Positions 26,043 through 35,302 are shown, numbered from the stretch's first letter. The stretch is DNA of 64,000 nt from Paracoccus kondratievae (GCF_009301415.1 NZ_CP045072.1:1355001-1419000); one strand, 5' to 3'. Translations and numbers: made by a program. The notes: generated from the letters alone by a model not told the origin.

Positions 26043-27797
26043 ATGACCGCCTTTCTTTCCGTCACCTCTTCTTTGACCGGCCGGCTGTGGCGTGGCCCCG
26101 AGGCTGCGCTGGAGCGCACTGCCGAAGCACTGGCGCAGGACAGCCGCCTGCCCCTGCCCGTCTGCCGGATCCTGGCTGCTCGCGGTGTGCCCGCAAATGA
26201 AGCGCCGCTTTATCTTGATCCCAAGCTGCGTGATCTGCTGCCCGACCCCTCGCAACTGCGCGACATGGACAAGGCAGCCGACCGGTTGGTGGCGGCGGTT
26301 CTGAGTAAGCAGCGCATTGCTATATTTGCCGATTACGACGTGGACGGGGGCGCCTCAGCAGCACTGCTTCTTGACTGGCTACGTCGGCAGGGACGCGATG
26401 CAAGCCTATATATCCCGGACCGTATCGACGAAGGCTATGGACCAAACGCCCCCGCCATCGCGGCGCTGTCGCGCGATCACGACCTGATTATCTGCGTCGA
26501 TTGCGGCACGCTTAGTCATGAGGCTCTGGCAGCAGCCAGCTGCGATGTCATCGTGCTGGACCACCACCAGGGAGGGGAGACCCTGCCCCCCGTTCTGGCT
26601 GTGGTGAACCCCAATCGCGCCGATGAGGACGGCAGCCTTGGCCATCTTTGCGCCGCAGGTGTGGTGTTTCTGGCGCTGGTGCGCTGCAATAGCCTGCTGC
26701 GTCAGGGTGGTCATCCCCAGCCCGACCTGATTCCCATGCTGGATCTGGTGGCGCTGGCGACGGTCGCGGATGTGGCGCCCTTGATTGGGGTGAACCGTGC
26801 CTTTGTCCGACAGGGGCTGCTGATCATGGCGCGGCGCGAACGACCGGGCCTTGTGGCGCTGTCTGATGCAGCGCGGCTTGATTCGGCACCGAATGCCTTT
26901 CACCTCGGCTTTCTGCTGGGACCGCGCATCAATGCCGGTGGCCGGGTCGGCAAGGCCGATCTGGGCGCGCTCTGCCTATCCTGCACCGATAGCCGACAGG
27001 CCGAACGGCTGGCGGCCGAGCTGGACGCGCTGAACCGCGACCGCCGCGCCATCGAATCCGCGGTACGTGACGAAGCATTGGCCCAGGTCGAGGCGCGTGT
27101 TCAGGCTACTGGCGATACGGGCTGTGTCGCCTGGGCGGCAGGCGAAGGCTGGCATCCCGGCGTTGTCGGCATTGTCGCCGCGCGGGTGAAAGAGGCGACC
27201 GGCCTGCCCTCGGTGGTGGTCGGGATTGAAAATGGCATCGGCAAAGGCTCGGCACGATCCGTGCCCGGCGTAGATCTGGGCCGCGCCATTCAGCGCCTTA
27301 CGGCCGAGGGGCTGCTGCTTAAAGGTGGTGGTCATGCGATGGCGGCGGGCCTGACGGTCGAAGAGGCAAAGATCCCCGCCGCGATGGAGCGGCTTTCGCA
27401 GCTTTTGGCACGAGAGATGTCTGACCGCCCCGGCGCGGGTGAACTGCGCATCTCGGGCCTTTTGGACCCTGCCGGCGCGACCATCGAGCTGATGCAGATG
27501 CTGGAACGGGCCGGCCCCTTTGGTCAGGCGGCACCAGCGCCACGCTTTGCCTTTGCCGCGCAGCTGATCGACAGCGCCGCAACCATGGGCGACAGCCATT
27601 TACGCCTGCGTTTCCGCAGCCCCGGCAGTCCGGTTCTGGAAGCCGTCGGTTGGGGGGCGATGAGCGGCCCTCTGGGTCCCGCGCTTTTGGGTGCCAAGGG
27701 GCGACGCTTTCATCTGGCGGGCAAGCTTGAGCTGTCGCAATGGGGCGGGCGTGAACGCGTGCGGCTGCGCCTTGATGATGCTGCACCGGTCGAGTGA
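26043..27797 (+). CDS. recJ: Single-stranded-DNA-specific exonuclease RecJ
   Basis: 5'-3' ssDNA exonuclease for recombination and mismatch repair. It has 584 residues. The DHH-family motifs are ADYDVDGGASAALLLDWL (motif I), CVDCGT, IVLDHHQGG (motif III, DHH) and GGRVGKADLGALCL. The DHHA1 RNA/DNA-binding region has LLLKGGGHAMAAG, and an OB-like C-terminal domain follows. ATG 26043 gives MTAFLSVTSSLTG, matching family N-termini; an ATG at 26025 in frame would add six residues. Confidence 0.94.
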   Translation: MTAFLSVTSSLTGRLWRGPEAALERTAEALAQDSRLPLPVCRILAARGVPANEAPLYLDPKLRDLLPDPSQLRDMDKAADRLVAAVLSKQRIAIFADYDVDGGASAALLLDWLRRQGRDASLYIPDRIDEGYGPNAPAIAALSRDHDLIICVDCGTLSHEALAAASCDVIVLDHHQGGETLPPVLAVVNPNRADEDGSLGHLCAAGVVFLALVRCNSLLRQGGHPQPDLIPMLDLVALATVADVAPLIGVNRAFVRQGLLIMARRERPGLVALSDAARLDSAPNAFHLGFLLGPRINAGGRVGKADLGALCLSCTDSRQAERLAAELDALNRDRRAIESAVRDEALAQVEARVQATGDTGCVAWAAGEGWHPGVVGIVAARVKEATGLPSVVVGIENGIGKGSARSVPGVDLGRAIQRLTAEGLLLKGGGHAMAAGLTVEEAKIPAAMERLSQLLAREMSDRPGAGELRISGLLDPAGATIELMQMLERAGPFGQAAPAPRFAFAAQLIDSAATMGDSHLRLRFRSPGSPVLEAVGWGAMSGPLGPALLGAKGRRFHLAGKLELSQWGGRERVRLRLDDAAPVE

Positions 27798-27847
27798 GCC
27801 CGGCAAGTGTCTGGCAGAAAAACTTTGCAGCCAGACGATTTTTCCGC

Positions 27848-27876
27848 TTGCAGCCTTGGGACAGAGGACCTAAATA
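27848..27876 (+). promoter_or_regulatory. Promoter for tRNA-Glu
   Basis: TTGCAG (27848-27853) and TAAATA (27871-27876) have the ideal 17-base spacing, and the tRNA begins 43 bases downstream. Confidence 0.55.
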
Positions 27877-27918
27877 CCGCCCCACACCGCAGGGCAGCGC
27901 CCGGTGGAACAAGAAAGT

Positions 27919-27993
27919 GGCCCGTTCGTCTATCGGTTAGGACGTCAGGTTTTCAACCTGAAAAGAGGGGTTCGACTCCCCTACGGGCTGCCA
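27919..27993 (+). tRNA. tRNA-Glu (TTC)
   Basis: Acceptor GGCCCGT/ACGGGCT, anticodon stem TCAGG/CCTGA around loop TTTTCAA (anticodon TTC), T stem GGGGT with loop TCGACTC, discriminator G and encoded CCA. The terminal G1-U72 pair is a wobble. Confidence 0.95.
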
Positions 27994-28072
27994 TTTTCCC
28001 ATGTATTATATTGAAATTGTAGCGTAATTTGCGCAAGTCCGGGTCATAATTACCCCACTAGCTGTCATGCGC

Positions 28073-28388
28073 TTAGGCCGTTGGTCTGCCTTTCAGTTTT
28101 GCGCCTGCGAGGGCGGCCTGAACCTTGATCCGGTCGCACTGCGCCTTGTTGTAATTTTCCATCTTGCGGGGCAGCATCTTCAGTTCCAGGCCGATCATGT
28201 CCACCCCGCGCTGGTGCTCAAGCCGGTCCACTGCCTCTAGAATCTTCTTGGCGATCACTCAGTTCGTTGTTGCGCTGGTTGCTGACGCCGCAGCCCTTGG
28301 TGTCATCGTCCCGCCCATAGTATGCTGGGGTGGCTGTGGTCTTGATGGCCCCCGTGGGGGTGACGTGGCTGCTCAGGTAGAGCTTCAT
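28073..28388 (-). pseudogene. Unrecognised ORF beside tRNA-Glu, apparently frameshifted
   Basis: Reads MKLYLSSHVTPTGAIKTTAT, then AYYGRDDDTKGCGVSNQRNN, from ATG 28388 in one frame to about 28260. From a GTG at 28258 in another frame it reads IAKKILEAVDRLEHQRGVDM, continuing through LELKMLPRKMENYNKAQCDR to a basic end LAGAKLKGRPTA at 28073. The two parts join naturally if one base is restored, giving about 103 residues. Alternatively they are two short overlapping genes. I do not recognise the product. Its location just 3' of a tRNA suggests accessory DNA. Confidence 0.4.
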
Positions 28389-28740
28389 AGACCGTTCACC
28401 GTATATCCGTCCGCCAGTATGAAGCACATCCGGCGATACGGGCCAGGTTACGCAACTGCGTGACATTTGCATGACCTCTTGTTTGGGTCGTCGCCCTGAA
28501 CGTTTCCGCCGCGCTTTTGTCGTCGACAGCAAAGATACGCTGCCCGACAAGGCTAAGCAGACGTTACGCGTGCGGAAGCCGTAGGCTGGTGGCAGCAACG
28601 TATGGCGAAGTTGGCGCAGGGCAGCCAGCGCCATCGTGCGCTGGTCCAGAAGATCAGTGCCGGTCACGTCAGCCAACGACAGGCCGCTTTCACAAGGGGG
28701 CGATCCTGTTTTCTCGCGATTGACGAATCTGCGGGGCGCG
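28389..28740. other. Gene-free, probably decayed stretch between tRNA-Glu and imuA
   Basis: Short plus-strand fragments look protein-like in different frames, for example RFRRAFVVDSKDTLPDKAKQ (about 28500-28560, ending at a TAG near 28583) and WWQQRMAKLAQGSQRHRALV (about 28590-28650). They could be parts of one lost gene. No intact gene is supported. Confidence 0.4.
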
Positions 28741-28746
28741 CGCTAA

Positions 28747-28761
28747 GAACAAAACGGAAAC
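28747..28761. promoter_or_regulatory. Candidate LexA (SOS) box upstream of imuA
   Basis: GAAC-N7-AAAC, which on the other strand reads GTTT-N7-GTTC, one base from the alphaproteobacterial LexA consensus GTTC-N7-GTTC. It lies 14 bases before the imuA start. SOS control of imuA-imuB-dnaE2 is known in this class. Confidence 0.5.
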
Positions 28762-28774
28762 ATATGGCTAAACC

Positions 28775-29440
28775 ATGTCCGCACGCCCTTTCCCTATCGG
28801 GGTGGCGCCTTTCGGACGGGCGCCAGTCCCCGTGGTGCCCTCTCTGACCGCACCAATCCTGTCCGAAGCCTTTGGCACCCGCCCCCTGACCGGGGCTGCA
28901 CCGGGATTCGTGCTGGCCACACTGCCGCCAGGGCGGGTGCTTTGGGTGCAAGACCGGCTGAGCCGGACCGAATTCGGCGCACCCTTCCTGCCCGGTATGG
29001 GCCGCGACTTGTTAAGGCTGGACCTGACGCGCCCTGCCGATGTGCTGGCTGCGCTGGAAGACGGGCTGCAAAGCCGGGCGCTTGCGGCCGTGGTGGGCGA
29101 GATTCATGGCCATGCCCCGGCGCTAAGCTTTACCGCCAGCCGACGGCTGGCGCTGCGGGCCGAGGCGGCGGGACTGCCCTGCTGGCTGATCCGTCATGCC
29201 GCGCGCCCCGAGGCCAGCGCAGCGCGGATGCGCTGGCGGCTGGCACCCCTGCCCTCGGCCTCCGATCCCGACGACCCGTATGCGCCCGGCGATCCGCTGT
29301 GGCTGGCCGAGCTGTTCCGGGCGCGTGGTCAGCCCCCCTCGACCTGGCTGGTGCGCCATGACCGGGCGGCGGATCGTCTCGATTTCTCTGCCCCGGCTGG
29401 CGATCGAAAGCTGGCTGAGCCGCGCCGCAAAGCGGGGTGA
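28775..29440 (+). CDS. imuA: ImuA-like mutasome protein
   Basis: A 221-residue, RecA/SulA-like protein, first gene of the SOS mutagenesis cassette. It retains the region around GFVLATLPPGRVLWVQDRLS and the C-terminal MRWRLAPLPS...WLVRHDRAADR block typical of alphaproteobacterial ImuA. No intact Walker A is seen, which is common for this group. It probably helps recruit ImuB and DnaE2 to DNA damage. The ATG has no strong ribosome-binding site. Its 3' end overlaps imuB by 83 bases, suggesting tightly coupled expression. Confidence 0.82.
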   Translation: MSARPFPIGVAPFGRAPVPVVPSLTAPILSEAFGTRPLTGAAPGFVLATLPPGRVLWVQDRLSRTEFGAPFLPGMGRDLLRLDLTRPADVLAALEDGLQSRALAAVVGEIHGHAPALSFTASRRLALRAEAAGLPCWLIRHAARPEASAARMRWRLAPLPSASDPDDPYAPGDPLWLAELFRARGQPPSTWLVRHDRAADRLDFSAPAGDRKLAEPRRKAG

Positions 29441-30878
29441 CGACTGGCCCGAGACAGTCCCGCTGGCGCTTTCGGTTCCCGGCACGCATGGCCCTGTCAT
29501 TCATGCAGTGAACCGCGCCGCCGAAGAGGCCGGAGCTCGCATCGGGGCCCGCGCTGTGGACAGCCGCGCCATCTGCCCCGCGCTGCGCATTGAGCAGGCC
29601 GAACCTGAACAGGATGCAGCAAGGCTGGCACGGCTTGCCTTTTGGGCGAGGCGCTGGGGACCGTGGAGCACGCCGGACGGTGATGACGGCATCCTTATCG
29701 ACACCACAGGCACCGCCCATCTGTTCGGGGGCGAGGCCGCAATGCTGGCCCGGATACAGGCGCATTTTGCCCGCGCAGGGCTGACAGCAAAACTGGCGCT
29801 GGCACCCACGCGCGGCACGGCATGGGCGCTGGCTCGCTTTGGTCCAGAACGTGCGATTTGCACTGACCCTCTGCCGGCGCTGGCACCCCTGCCGGTCGCC
29901 GGGCTGCGACTGTCGGATGAAACGCAGCTGTTGTTACGGCGGCTTGGGCTAAAGACCATCGGTGATCTGGCGGCTATCCCGCGCCTGTCGCTGATGCGCC
30001 GCTTTGCCCGCGCAGGCGCGCAGGACAACCCGCTGATCCGGCTGGATCAGGCGCTGGGACGCGCGGCCGAGCCGCTGGATGCGCCCGAACCCGCGCCAGA
30101 GTTCGCCGCCGAGGCGCGGCTGGCCGAACCGGTCGTCGACCCTTCGGACTGGTTGCCGGAACTGCTTGAACGGCTTTGTGCGCAGCTTGCGGCGGCGGAT
30201 CGCGGCTGTCGGCGGCTGTGCCTTTCAGTATTTCGCATTGATGGTGAACGGCGCGATATCCGTGTCTCGATGGCCGCCCCCACGCGCGAAGCCGCGCATC
30301 TGCTGCGCCTTTTTGACGGCCGGTCAGAGCGGCTGGACCCCGGCTATGGTTTCGACCTGATCCGCCTTGCCGCCGAGGCGGTCGAGCCGCTGACCACCGC
30401 CCAGCCCGGCCTTGATGGTGCCGCGCCTTCGGGCCTTGCACTCGCGCGGCTGGTGGACAGGCTGGCGGCTCGCTTTGGCCCAACCGCAATCAGCCGCCCC
30501 TTGCCACACGAAAGCCACATCCCCGAACGGGCCGAAATCCCCGGCCCGCCGCTTGCAGCCATTCCCGCCCCGCCTGCACGCGCGGACCGGCCGATCCGGC
30601 TCTTGTCTCCAGCCGAGGAAATCCGCGTCCTCTACGTCATTCCCGAGGGGCCGCCCGCGCAATTCATCTGGCGCCGCCAGACCCTGCGCGTCGCCCGCCA
30701 TGCCGGACCCGAAAGGATCGCGCCGGAATGGTGGCGCGACCGTCCCGGCACCCGGCTGCGCGACTATTTCCGCATCGAGGATGACACTGGCCTGCGCCTG
30801 TGGATCTATCGCGAGGGGCTCATCCATGACGGCCGTGGCGGCGCTCCGCGATGGTTCCTGCACGGGATTTTTGCCTGA
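29358..30878 (+). CDS. imuB: ImuB, Y-family polymerase-like protein
   Basis: A 506-residue DinB/UmuC-like protein of the mutasome. ImuB proteins keep the polymerase fold but lack the acidic catalytic residues; here MTGRRIVSISLPRLAIESWL replaces the usual D-x-D N-terminus, which fits a catalytically dead hub. RLGLKTIGDLAAIPRLSLMRRF is the helix-hairpin-helix. ImuB links DnaE2 to the sliding clamp. The C-terminal DUF6504-like part (RIEDDTGLRLWIYREGL) is also present. The start at 29358 overlaps imuA, and the stop overlaps dnaE2 by one base. Confidence 0.9.
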   Translation: MTGRRIVSISLPRLAIESWLSRAAKRGDDWPETVPLALSVPGTHGPVIHAVNRAAEEAGARIGARAVDSRAICPALRIEQAEPEQDAARLARLAFWARRWGPWSTPDGDDGILIDTTGTAHLFGGEAAMLARIQAHFARAGLTAKLALAPTRGTAWALARFGPERAICTDPLPALAPLPVAGLRLSDETQLLLRRLGLKTIGDLAAIPRLSLMRRFARAGAQDNPLIRLDQALGRAAEPLDAPEPAPEFAAEARLAEPVVDPSDWLPELLERLCAQLAAADRGCRRLCLSVFRIDGERRDIRVSMAAPTREAAHLLRLFDGRSERLDPGYGFDLIRLAAEAVEPLTTAQPGLDGAAPSGLALARLVDRLAARFGPTAISRPLPHESHIPERAEIPGPPLAAIPAPPARADRPIRLLSPAEEIRVLYVIPEGPPAQFIWRRQTLRVARHAGPERIAPEWWRDRPGTRLRDYFRIEDDTGLRLWIYREGLIHDGRGGAPRWFLHGIFA

Positions 30879-33800
30879 TGCCCGAACATCACGCCCGTCC
30901 CCAGATCCCGCTGCCCCAGGTCAAGCGCCCGAACCCGCCCTCTGATTACATCGAACTGGCGGTGACCAGTGCCTTTAGCTTTCTGCATGGTGCCTCGCAT
31001 CCCCATGAGCTGGCGCTGACGGCCTGTCATCTGGGCTATGACGCGCTGGGGATAGCCGATCTGAACAGCCTTGCCGGAGTGGTACGCCTGCATGCGGCGG
31101 CAAAACAATTGCACCTGCGTCCGGTAATCGGGGCGCGGATCGTATTGGCCGATGGCAGCGCCTTTCTGGCCTATCCGACCGACCGCGCAGCTTACGGCCG
31201 CCTTGCGTCACTGATCACCAAGGGACGACGGCATGATCTTGACGGGCACTGGCAAGGAAAGGGCCGCTGTGATCTGAACCTTGACGATCTTGCCAGCCAC
31301 GCCCAAGGCATGCGCCTGATCTGGCTGCCGGGCAATGACCTGACGTCCCTGCCCCGGCTTGCCGAACGCCTGCCGCAGCTGTCCCATGTCGCGGCAAGCT
31401 GGCTGTATCGCGGCGACGACCGGTCCCGTATCAACCGCCTTGACCGGGCAGCGCAGGCAGCTGGCCTGTCAATCGTCGCGGTGAACGATGTCCATTACCA
31501 CGCGCCCGAGCGGCGTCCGCTGCAGGATGTCATGACCTGCATCCGCGAGGGCACCACCATCGACCGCGCGGGCCTGCTGCTTGCCCAAAACGCCGAGCGG
31601 CACCTGAAGAGCCCGGCCGCAATGGTGCGGCTGTTCTCGGACTGGCCGCACGCCATCCGCGCGACGCGCGAGATCGCCGAAAGCTGCACCTTTTCGCTGG
31701 ACGAACTGCAATATGAATACCCGCGCGAAAGCGTGCCTCCCGGTCTTACCCCGCAAGAGCATCTTGAAAACCTGACCTGGCAAGGCGCGGCCTGGCGCTA
31801 TCCCGAAGGTGTGCCCGAAAAGGTTCGCGCGACTCTGGTCAAGGAACTGGCCGTGATCGGCAAGAAAAACATCGCGCAATATTTCCTGACCATTCACGAC
31901 ATCATCCGCTACGCCAAGGCGCAGGGTATTCTGTATCAGGGGCGCGGATCGGCAGCGAATTCAGCGGTTTGTTTCGTGCTTGGCATCACTCCGGTCGATC
32001 CGGCCCGGCATGAGCTGTTGTTTGAGCGTTTCATCAGCGAGACCCGTACCGAGCCGCCCGATATCGACGTCGATTTCGAGCATGAGCGGCGCGAAGAGAT
32101 CATCCAGCACATCTATCAGCGCCATGGCCGCGACCGTGCCGGGCTATGCGCCACGGTGATCCATTACCGCCCCCGCAGCGCCATACGCGAGGTTGGCAGG
32201 GTCATGGGCCTGTCCGAGGATGTGACCTCGGCACTGGCCAATACCGTCTGGGGCAGCTGGGGCAAGGATATGAGCGCAGCCTCGACCGATCAGGCGGGGC
32301 TTGATCTGCACGACCCTGTCCTGCGCCGGACGGTCCGGCTGGCAGATGAAATGATCGGTATGCCTCGCCACCTGTCCCAGCATGTCGGGGGCTTTGTGCT
32401 GACCGAGGGGCCCCTGTCCGAAACCGTGCCCATCGGCAATGCCGCCATGCCGGATCGCAGCTTTATCGAATGGGACAAGGACGACATTGATGAGCTTGGC
32501 ATCCTTAAGGTCGATGTGCTGGCGCTGGGGATGCTGACCTGCATCCGCAAATGCTTTGCCCTGATCAGGGCGCATCATGGCAAGACCCTGACGCTTTCGG
32601 ATTTCGACCATGACGATCAACCTACCTATGAGATGCTGCAAAGAGGTGACAGCATTGGCACCTTTCAGGTCGAAAGCCGCGCACAGATGGCAATGCTGCC
32701 GCGACTGAAGCCCAGGACGTTTTATGATCTGGTCATTCAGGTCGCCATCGTCCGGCCAGGCCCGATTCAGGGCAATATGGTCCATCCCTATCTGCGGCGT
32801 CGCAGCGGGCAGGAGGATGTCGAATATCCCGGCCCCCGCGACGGCGATCCCGATGAGCTGAAAAACATCCTGTCACGCACCAAGGGCGTGCCGATCTTTC
32901 AGGAACAGGCGATGAAGATTGCCATGGTCGCAGCGCAGTTCTCCCCCGCCGAGGTTGATAAGCTGCGCAAGGCCATGGCGACATTCCGTTCGCGCGGGAC
33001 GATCGGGCAGCTACAGGACCGCATGGTCGAAAAGATGGTCGCGCGCGGCTATGACCGCGAATTCGCCGAACGGTGCTTTAACCAGATCAAGGGATTCGGC
33101 GATTACGGCTTTCCGGAAAGCCATGCGGCGGCCTTTGCCCATCTGGCCTATGTCTCGGCCTGGCTGAAATGCCATCACCCGGACGCCTTTGCTGCCGCAC
33201 TGCTCAACAGCCAGCCCATGGGGTTTTATGGCCCGGCGCAGATTGTGCGCGACGCACGCGAACATGGTGTGACGGTGCTGCCGGTCGATGTGAATATCAG
33301 TGAATGGGACAATACGCTGGAGCCCTGCGATAGTGCCTTTGCCCTGCGCCTTGGCCTGCGCCAGATCGACGGACTGGCCAGAGCCCCGGCCGAGCGTATC
33401 GTGCAGGCGCGCCGCGGCGGCCCCTATACTGATCTGGCCGATCTGAAACGCCGCGCCGACCTTGATACCCGGACTATCCGTCAGGTCGCGACCGCCGATG
33501 CGCTACGCTCTTTGAACCTCGACCGCAGGGCGGGGCTGTGGCAGGCGCGGGCGTTGCGCGATGCGCCAGAGCTGCCGCTTTTTGGCCGCCGGGACGAAGG
33601 GGCCGAACCTGCAATCTCTCTGCCTGCCATGCCGCTGTGTGAGCAGGTCACCGCCGATTACCAGACGCTGCGCCTGTCGTTGAAAGCCCATCCCATGGCC
33701 TTTCTGCGCCGCAGCCTGACCGATCAGGGTTATACGCCCGCCGCCGCTCTGGCACGGCTGCCGAACCGGGCATGGCTGCGCATGGCCGGAATCGTGCTGG

Positions 33801-34114
33801 TCCGCCAGCGCCCGGGCAGCGCCAATGGCACCTGTTTCATCACGCTGGAAGATGAAACCGGCGTCGCCAATCTGGTGATCTGGGCAAAGACCTTTGGCCA
33901 GTTCCGCAAAGTAGCGATGAGCGCCCGCCTATTGGAAATCCGCGGCCAGCTTCAGCGCGCCGATGGCGTGACCCATGTCATCGCCCATTGGCTGGGGGAC
34001 CGTTCGGACGCGCTGTTGCGCCTGGCCGGAGAGGCCCCCGCCACGCTGCCCCAGCCCCGGCCCAGCCATCCGCGCAAGGTGCGCATCCTGCCGAAATCGC
34101 GCGACTTTCATTAA
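30878..34114 (+). CDS. dnaE2: Error-prone DNA polymerase DnaE2 (ImuC)
   Basis: C-family translesion polymerase of 1078 residues, the normal size for DnaE2. The N-terminal PHP domain begins YIELAVTSAFSFLHGASHPH. The catalytic palm has GRGSAANSAVCFVLG and the acidic PPDIDVDFEHERREE. FPESHAAAFAHLAYVSAWLK is the polymerase/HhH region and a C-terminal OB fold starts near WLRMAGIVLVRQRPGSANG. It lacks the C-terminal tau-binding region of DnaE1. The TGATG overlap with imuB indicates one operon. The candidate SOS box lies before imuA. Confidence 0.96.
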   Translation: MPEHHARPQIPLPQVKRPNPPSDYIELAVTSAFSFLHGASHPHELALTACHLGYDALGIADLNSLAGVVRLHAAAKQLHLRPVIGARIVLADGSAFLAYPTDRAAYGRLASLITKGRRHDLDGHWQGKGRCDLNLDDLASHAQGMRLIWLPGNDLTSLPRLAERLPQLSHVAASWLYRGDDRSRINRLDRAAQAAGLSIVAVNDVHYHAPERRPLQDVMTCIREGTTIDRAGLLLAQNAERHLKSPAAMVRLFSDWPHAIRATREIAESCTFSLDELQYEYPRESVPPGLTPQEHLENLTWQGAAWRYPEGVPEKVRATLVKELAVIGKKNIAQYFLTIHDIIRYAKAQGILYQGRGSAANSAVCFVLGITPVDPARHELLFERFISETRTEPPDIDVDFEHERREEIIQHIYQRHGRDRAGLCATVIHYRPRSAIREVGRVMGLSEDVTSALANTVWGSWGKDMSAASTDQAGLDLHDPVLRRTVRLADEMIGMPRHLSQHVGGFVLTEGPLSETVPIGNAAMPDRSFIEWDKDDIDELGILKVDVLALGMLTCIRKCFALIRAHHGKTLTLSDFDHDDQPTYEMLQRGDSIGTFQVESRAQMAMLPRLKPRTFYDLVIQVAIVRPGPIQGNMVHPYLRRRSGQEDVEYPGPRDGDPDELKNILSRTKGVPIFQEQAMKIAMVAAQFSPAEVDKLRKAMATFRSRGTIGQLQDRMVEKMVARGYDREFAERCFNQIKGFGDYGFPESHAAAFAHLAYVSAWLKCHHPDAFAAALLNSQPMGFYGPAQIVRDAREHGVTVLPVDVNISEWDNTLEPCDSAFALRLGLRQIDGLARAPAERIVQARRGGPYTDLADLKRRADLDTRTIRQVATADALRSLNLDRRAGLWQARALRDAPELPLFGRRDEGAEPAISLPAMPLCEQVTADYQTLRLSLKAHPMAFLRRSLTDQGYTPAAALARLPNRAWLRMAGIVLVRQRPGSANGTCFITLEDETGVANLVIWAKTFGQFRKVAMSARLLEIRGQLQRADGVTHVIAHWLGDRSDALLRLAGEAPATLPQPRPSHPRKVRILPKSRDFH

Positions 34115-34145
34115 GCCGCGCCCATGGGCGGGAAATCACGGCCAT

Positions 34146-34180
34146 AAAAGGAAACCGCGCCCCCGAAGGGACGCGGTTTC
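34146..34180 (-). terminator. Terminator of rpmG
   Basis: GAAACCGCG and CGCGGTTTC pair around a 12-base loop. On the minus strand CCTTTTAT follows, so it serves rpmG rather than dnaE2. Confidence 0.7.
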
Positions 34181-34204
34181 AGAAAAGTTCCGTAAAGGAA
34201 GATC

Positions 34205-34372
34205 TTACTTGATCTTGCCTTCTTTGTACTCGACATGCTTGCGCACGACCGGGTCGTATTTGGTGACCGACATCTTTTCGGTCATCGTGCGGGCGTTTTT
34301 CTTGGTGACATAGAAATGCCCGGTCCCGGCCGTCGAGTTCAGACGGATCTTGATCGTCGTCGGCTTCGCCAT
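34205..34372 (-). CDS. rpmG: 50S ribosomal protein L33
   Basis: A 55-residue large-subunit protein, [20 protein letters not shown], continuing [10 protein letters not shown] and ending [13 protein letters not shown]. It is the Cys-free form (zinc-independent L33), lacking the CxxC pairs of the other type. The 143 bases between its start and the rnpB 3' end hold its promoter but no gene. Confidence 0.96.
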   Translation of the reverse strand: MAKPTTIKIRLNSTAGTGHFYVTKKNARTMTEKMSVTKYDPVVRKHVEYKEGKIK

Positions 34373-34515
34373 CTGTTTCGCTCCTGCTGCGGGGCAAGAC
34401 GCATGGCGCGAACCCCGTGGAATTCTCTTGGAGCCCGCCTTTTAGCGGCACAGCAGGCGAAGTCAACCGGGAATCACCTGATTTCAGGCCGATCTGCAAG
34501 GCAAAAGGGTCAGAT

Positions 34516-34887
34516 ATGCGCGGATGGCCTGTAAGCCGGATTTTGTTCCGGGGTTACCCCCTTTGATGACCATTCATCTGGTCCCGCCATTACTGACGGG
34601 ATCTAGCTGCCAACCCGGACCTGCTGGGGCGAAGGCAGCCCTGTCTTGCGACGCGCGGTCCCTATTCGGCATTGCTCCCGGTGGGGCTTGCCATGCCAGG
34701 ACTGTTGCCAGCCCCGCGGTGGGCTCTTACCCCACCGTTTCACCCTTACCCATGCGTGCATGGGCGGTCTCTTCTCTGTGGCGCTTTCCCTGGGGTTGCC
34801 CCCGCCGGGCGTTACCCGGCACCGCACCTTCATGGAGTCCGGACTTTCCTCGACGTTGCCGCCGCGGTCATCCGGCCATCCGCGCAA
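34516..34887 (-). ncRNA. rnpB: RNase P RNA (bacterial type A)
   Basis: Ribozyme that trims tRNA 5' ends. P1 is formed by GCGCGGATGGCC at the 5' end (plus strand 34874-34885) and its complement at 34518-34529. Conserved core blocks are visible on the minus strand: GAGGAAAGTCCGGACTCC near the 5' end, GGTAAGGGTGAAACGGTG, GGTAAGAGCCCACCG, and AACAAAATCCGGCTTACAG near the 3' end. The ends are estimated from P1. Confidence 0.94.
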
Positions 34888-34916
34888 GGTCCAGATAGGC
34901 CCGCACAAAGGCCGGG

Positions 34917-35282
34917 TCAAGCCTGTGCCCAACCCTGCGCAATCTGGGGCAATGTGTCCTCGATCCAGCCAAGCAGCGTATCGACGCGCGTCGCTGCCTC
35001 ATGCCCCAAAGGCGTCAGCGCATATTCCACATGTGGCGGAACAGTCTGGAAATCGCGGCGCAGCACCATGCCGTCGGCCTCCAGCCCCTGCAAAGTCTGG
35101 GCCAACATCCGTTCGCTGATACCGCCAATCTGCCGCCGCAGGCCGGAAAACCGCTGCGGCCCGTCAGAGAGCACGCGCAGGACCAGCATCCCCCAGCGCC
35201 CGGTCAGCCGCCGCAAGACATCGCGCGACGGGCATTCCGCGGCCATCAGATTCCCCCGGCAACCGGTTTCAGAATTTTTCAC
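34917..35282 (-). CDS. qorR: HxlR-family regulator, QorR (YtfH)-like
   Basis: A 121-residue winged helix-turn-helix repressor. AECPSRDVLRRLTGRWGMLV and the following RFSGLRRQIGGISERMLAQT and PPHVEYALTPLG closely follow E. coli QorR, where the Cys near the N-terminus senses redox change. Start codon is GTG 35282 with GGAGG 7 bases upstream. It is divergent from a qorB-like gene, the same arrangement as in E. coli, so it probably represses that gene and itself. Its 3' end is 30 bases from the rnpB 5' end. Confidence 0.87.
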   Translation of the reverse strand: MKNSETGCRGNLMAAECPSRDVLRRLTGRWGMLVLRVLSDGPQRFSGLRRQIGGISERMLAQTLQGLEADGMVLRRDFQTVPPHVEYALTPLGHEAATRVDTLLGWIEDTLPQIAQGWAQA

Positions 35283-35302
35283 ACTAACACCTCCGTCAGT
35301 AC

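Noticed and set aside
27994-28100. Duplicated tRNA-Glu 3' end (attachment site) bordering accessory DNA
   Set aside because: No second copy of the tRNA 3' end was found downstream before imuA.
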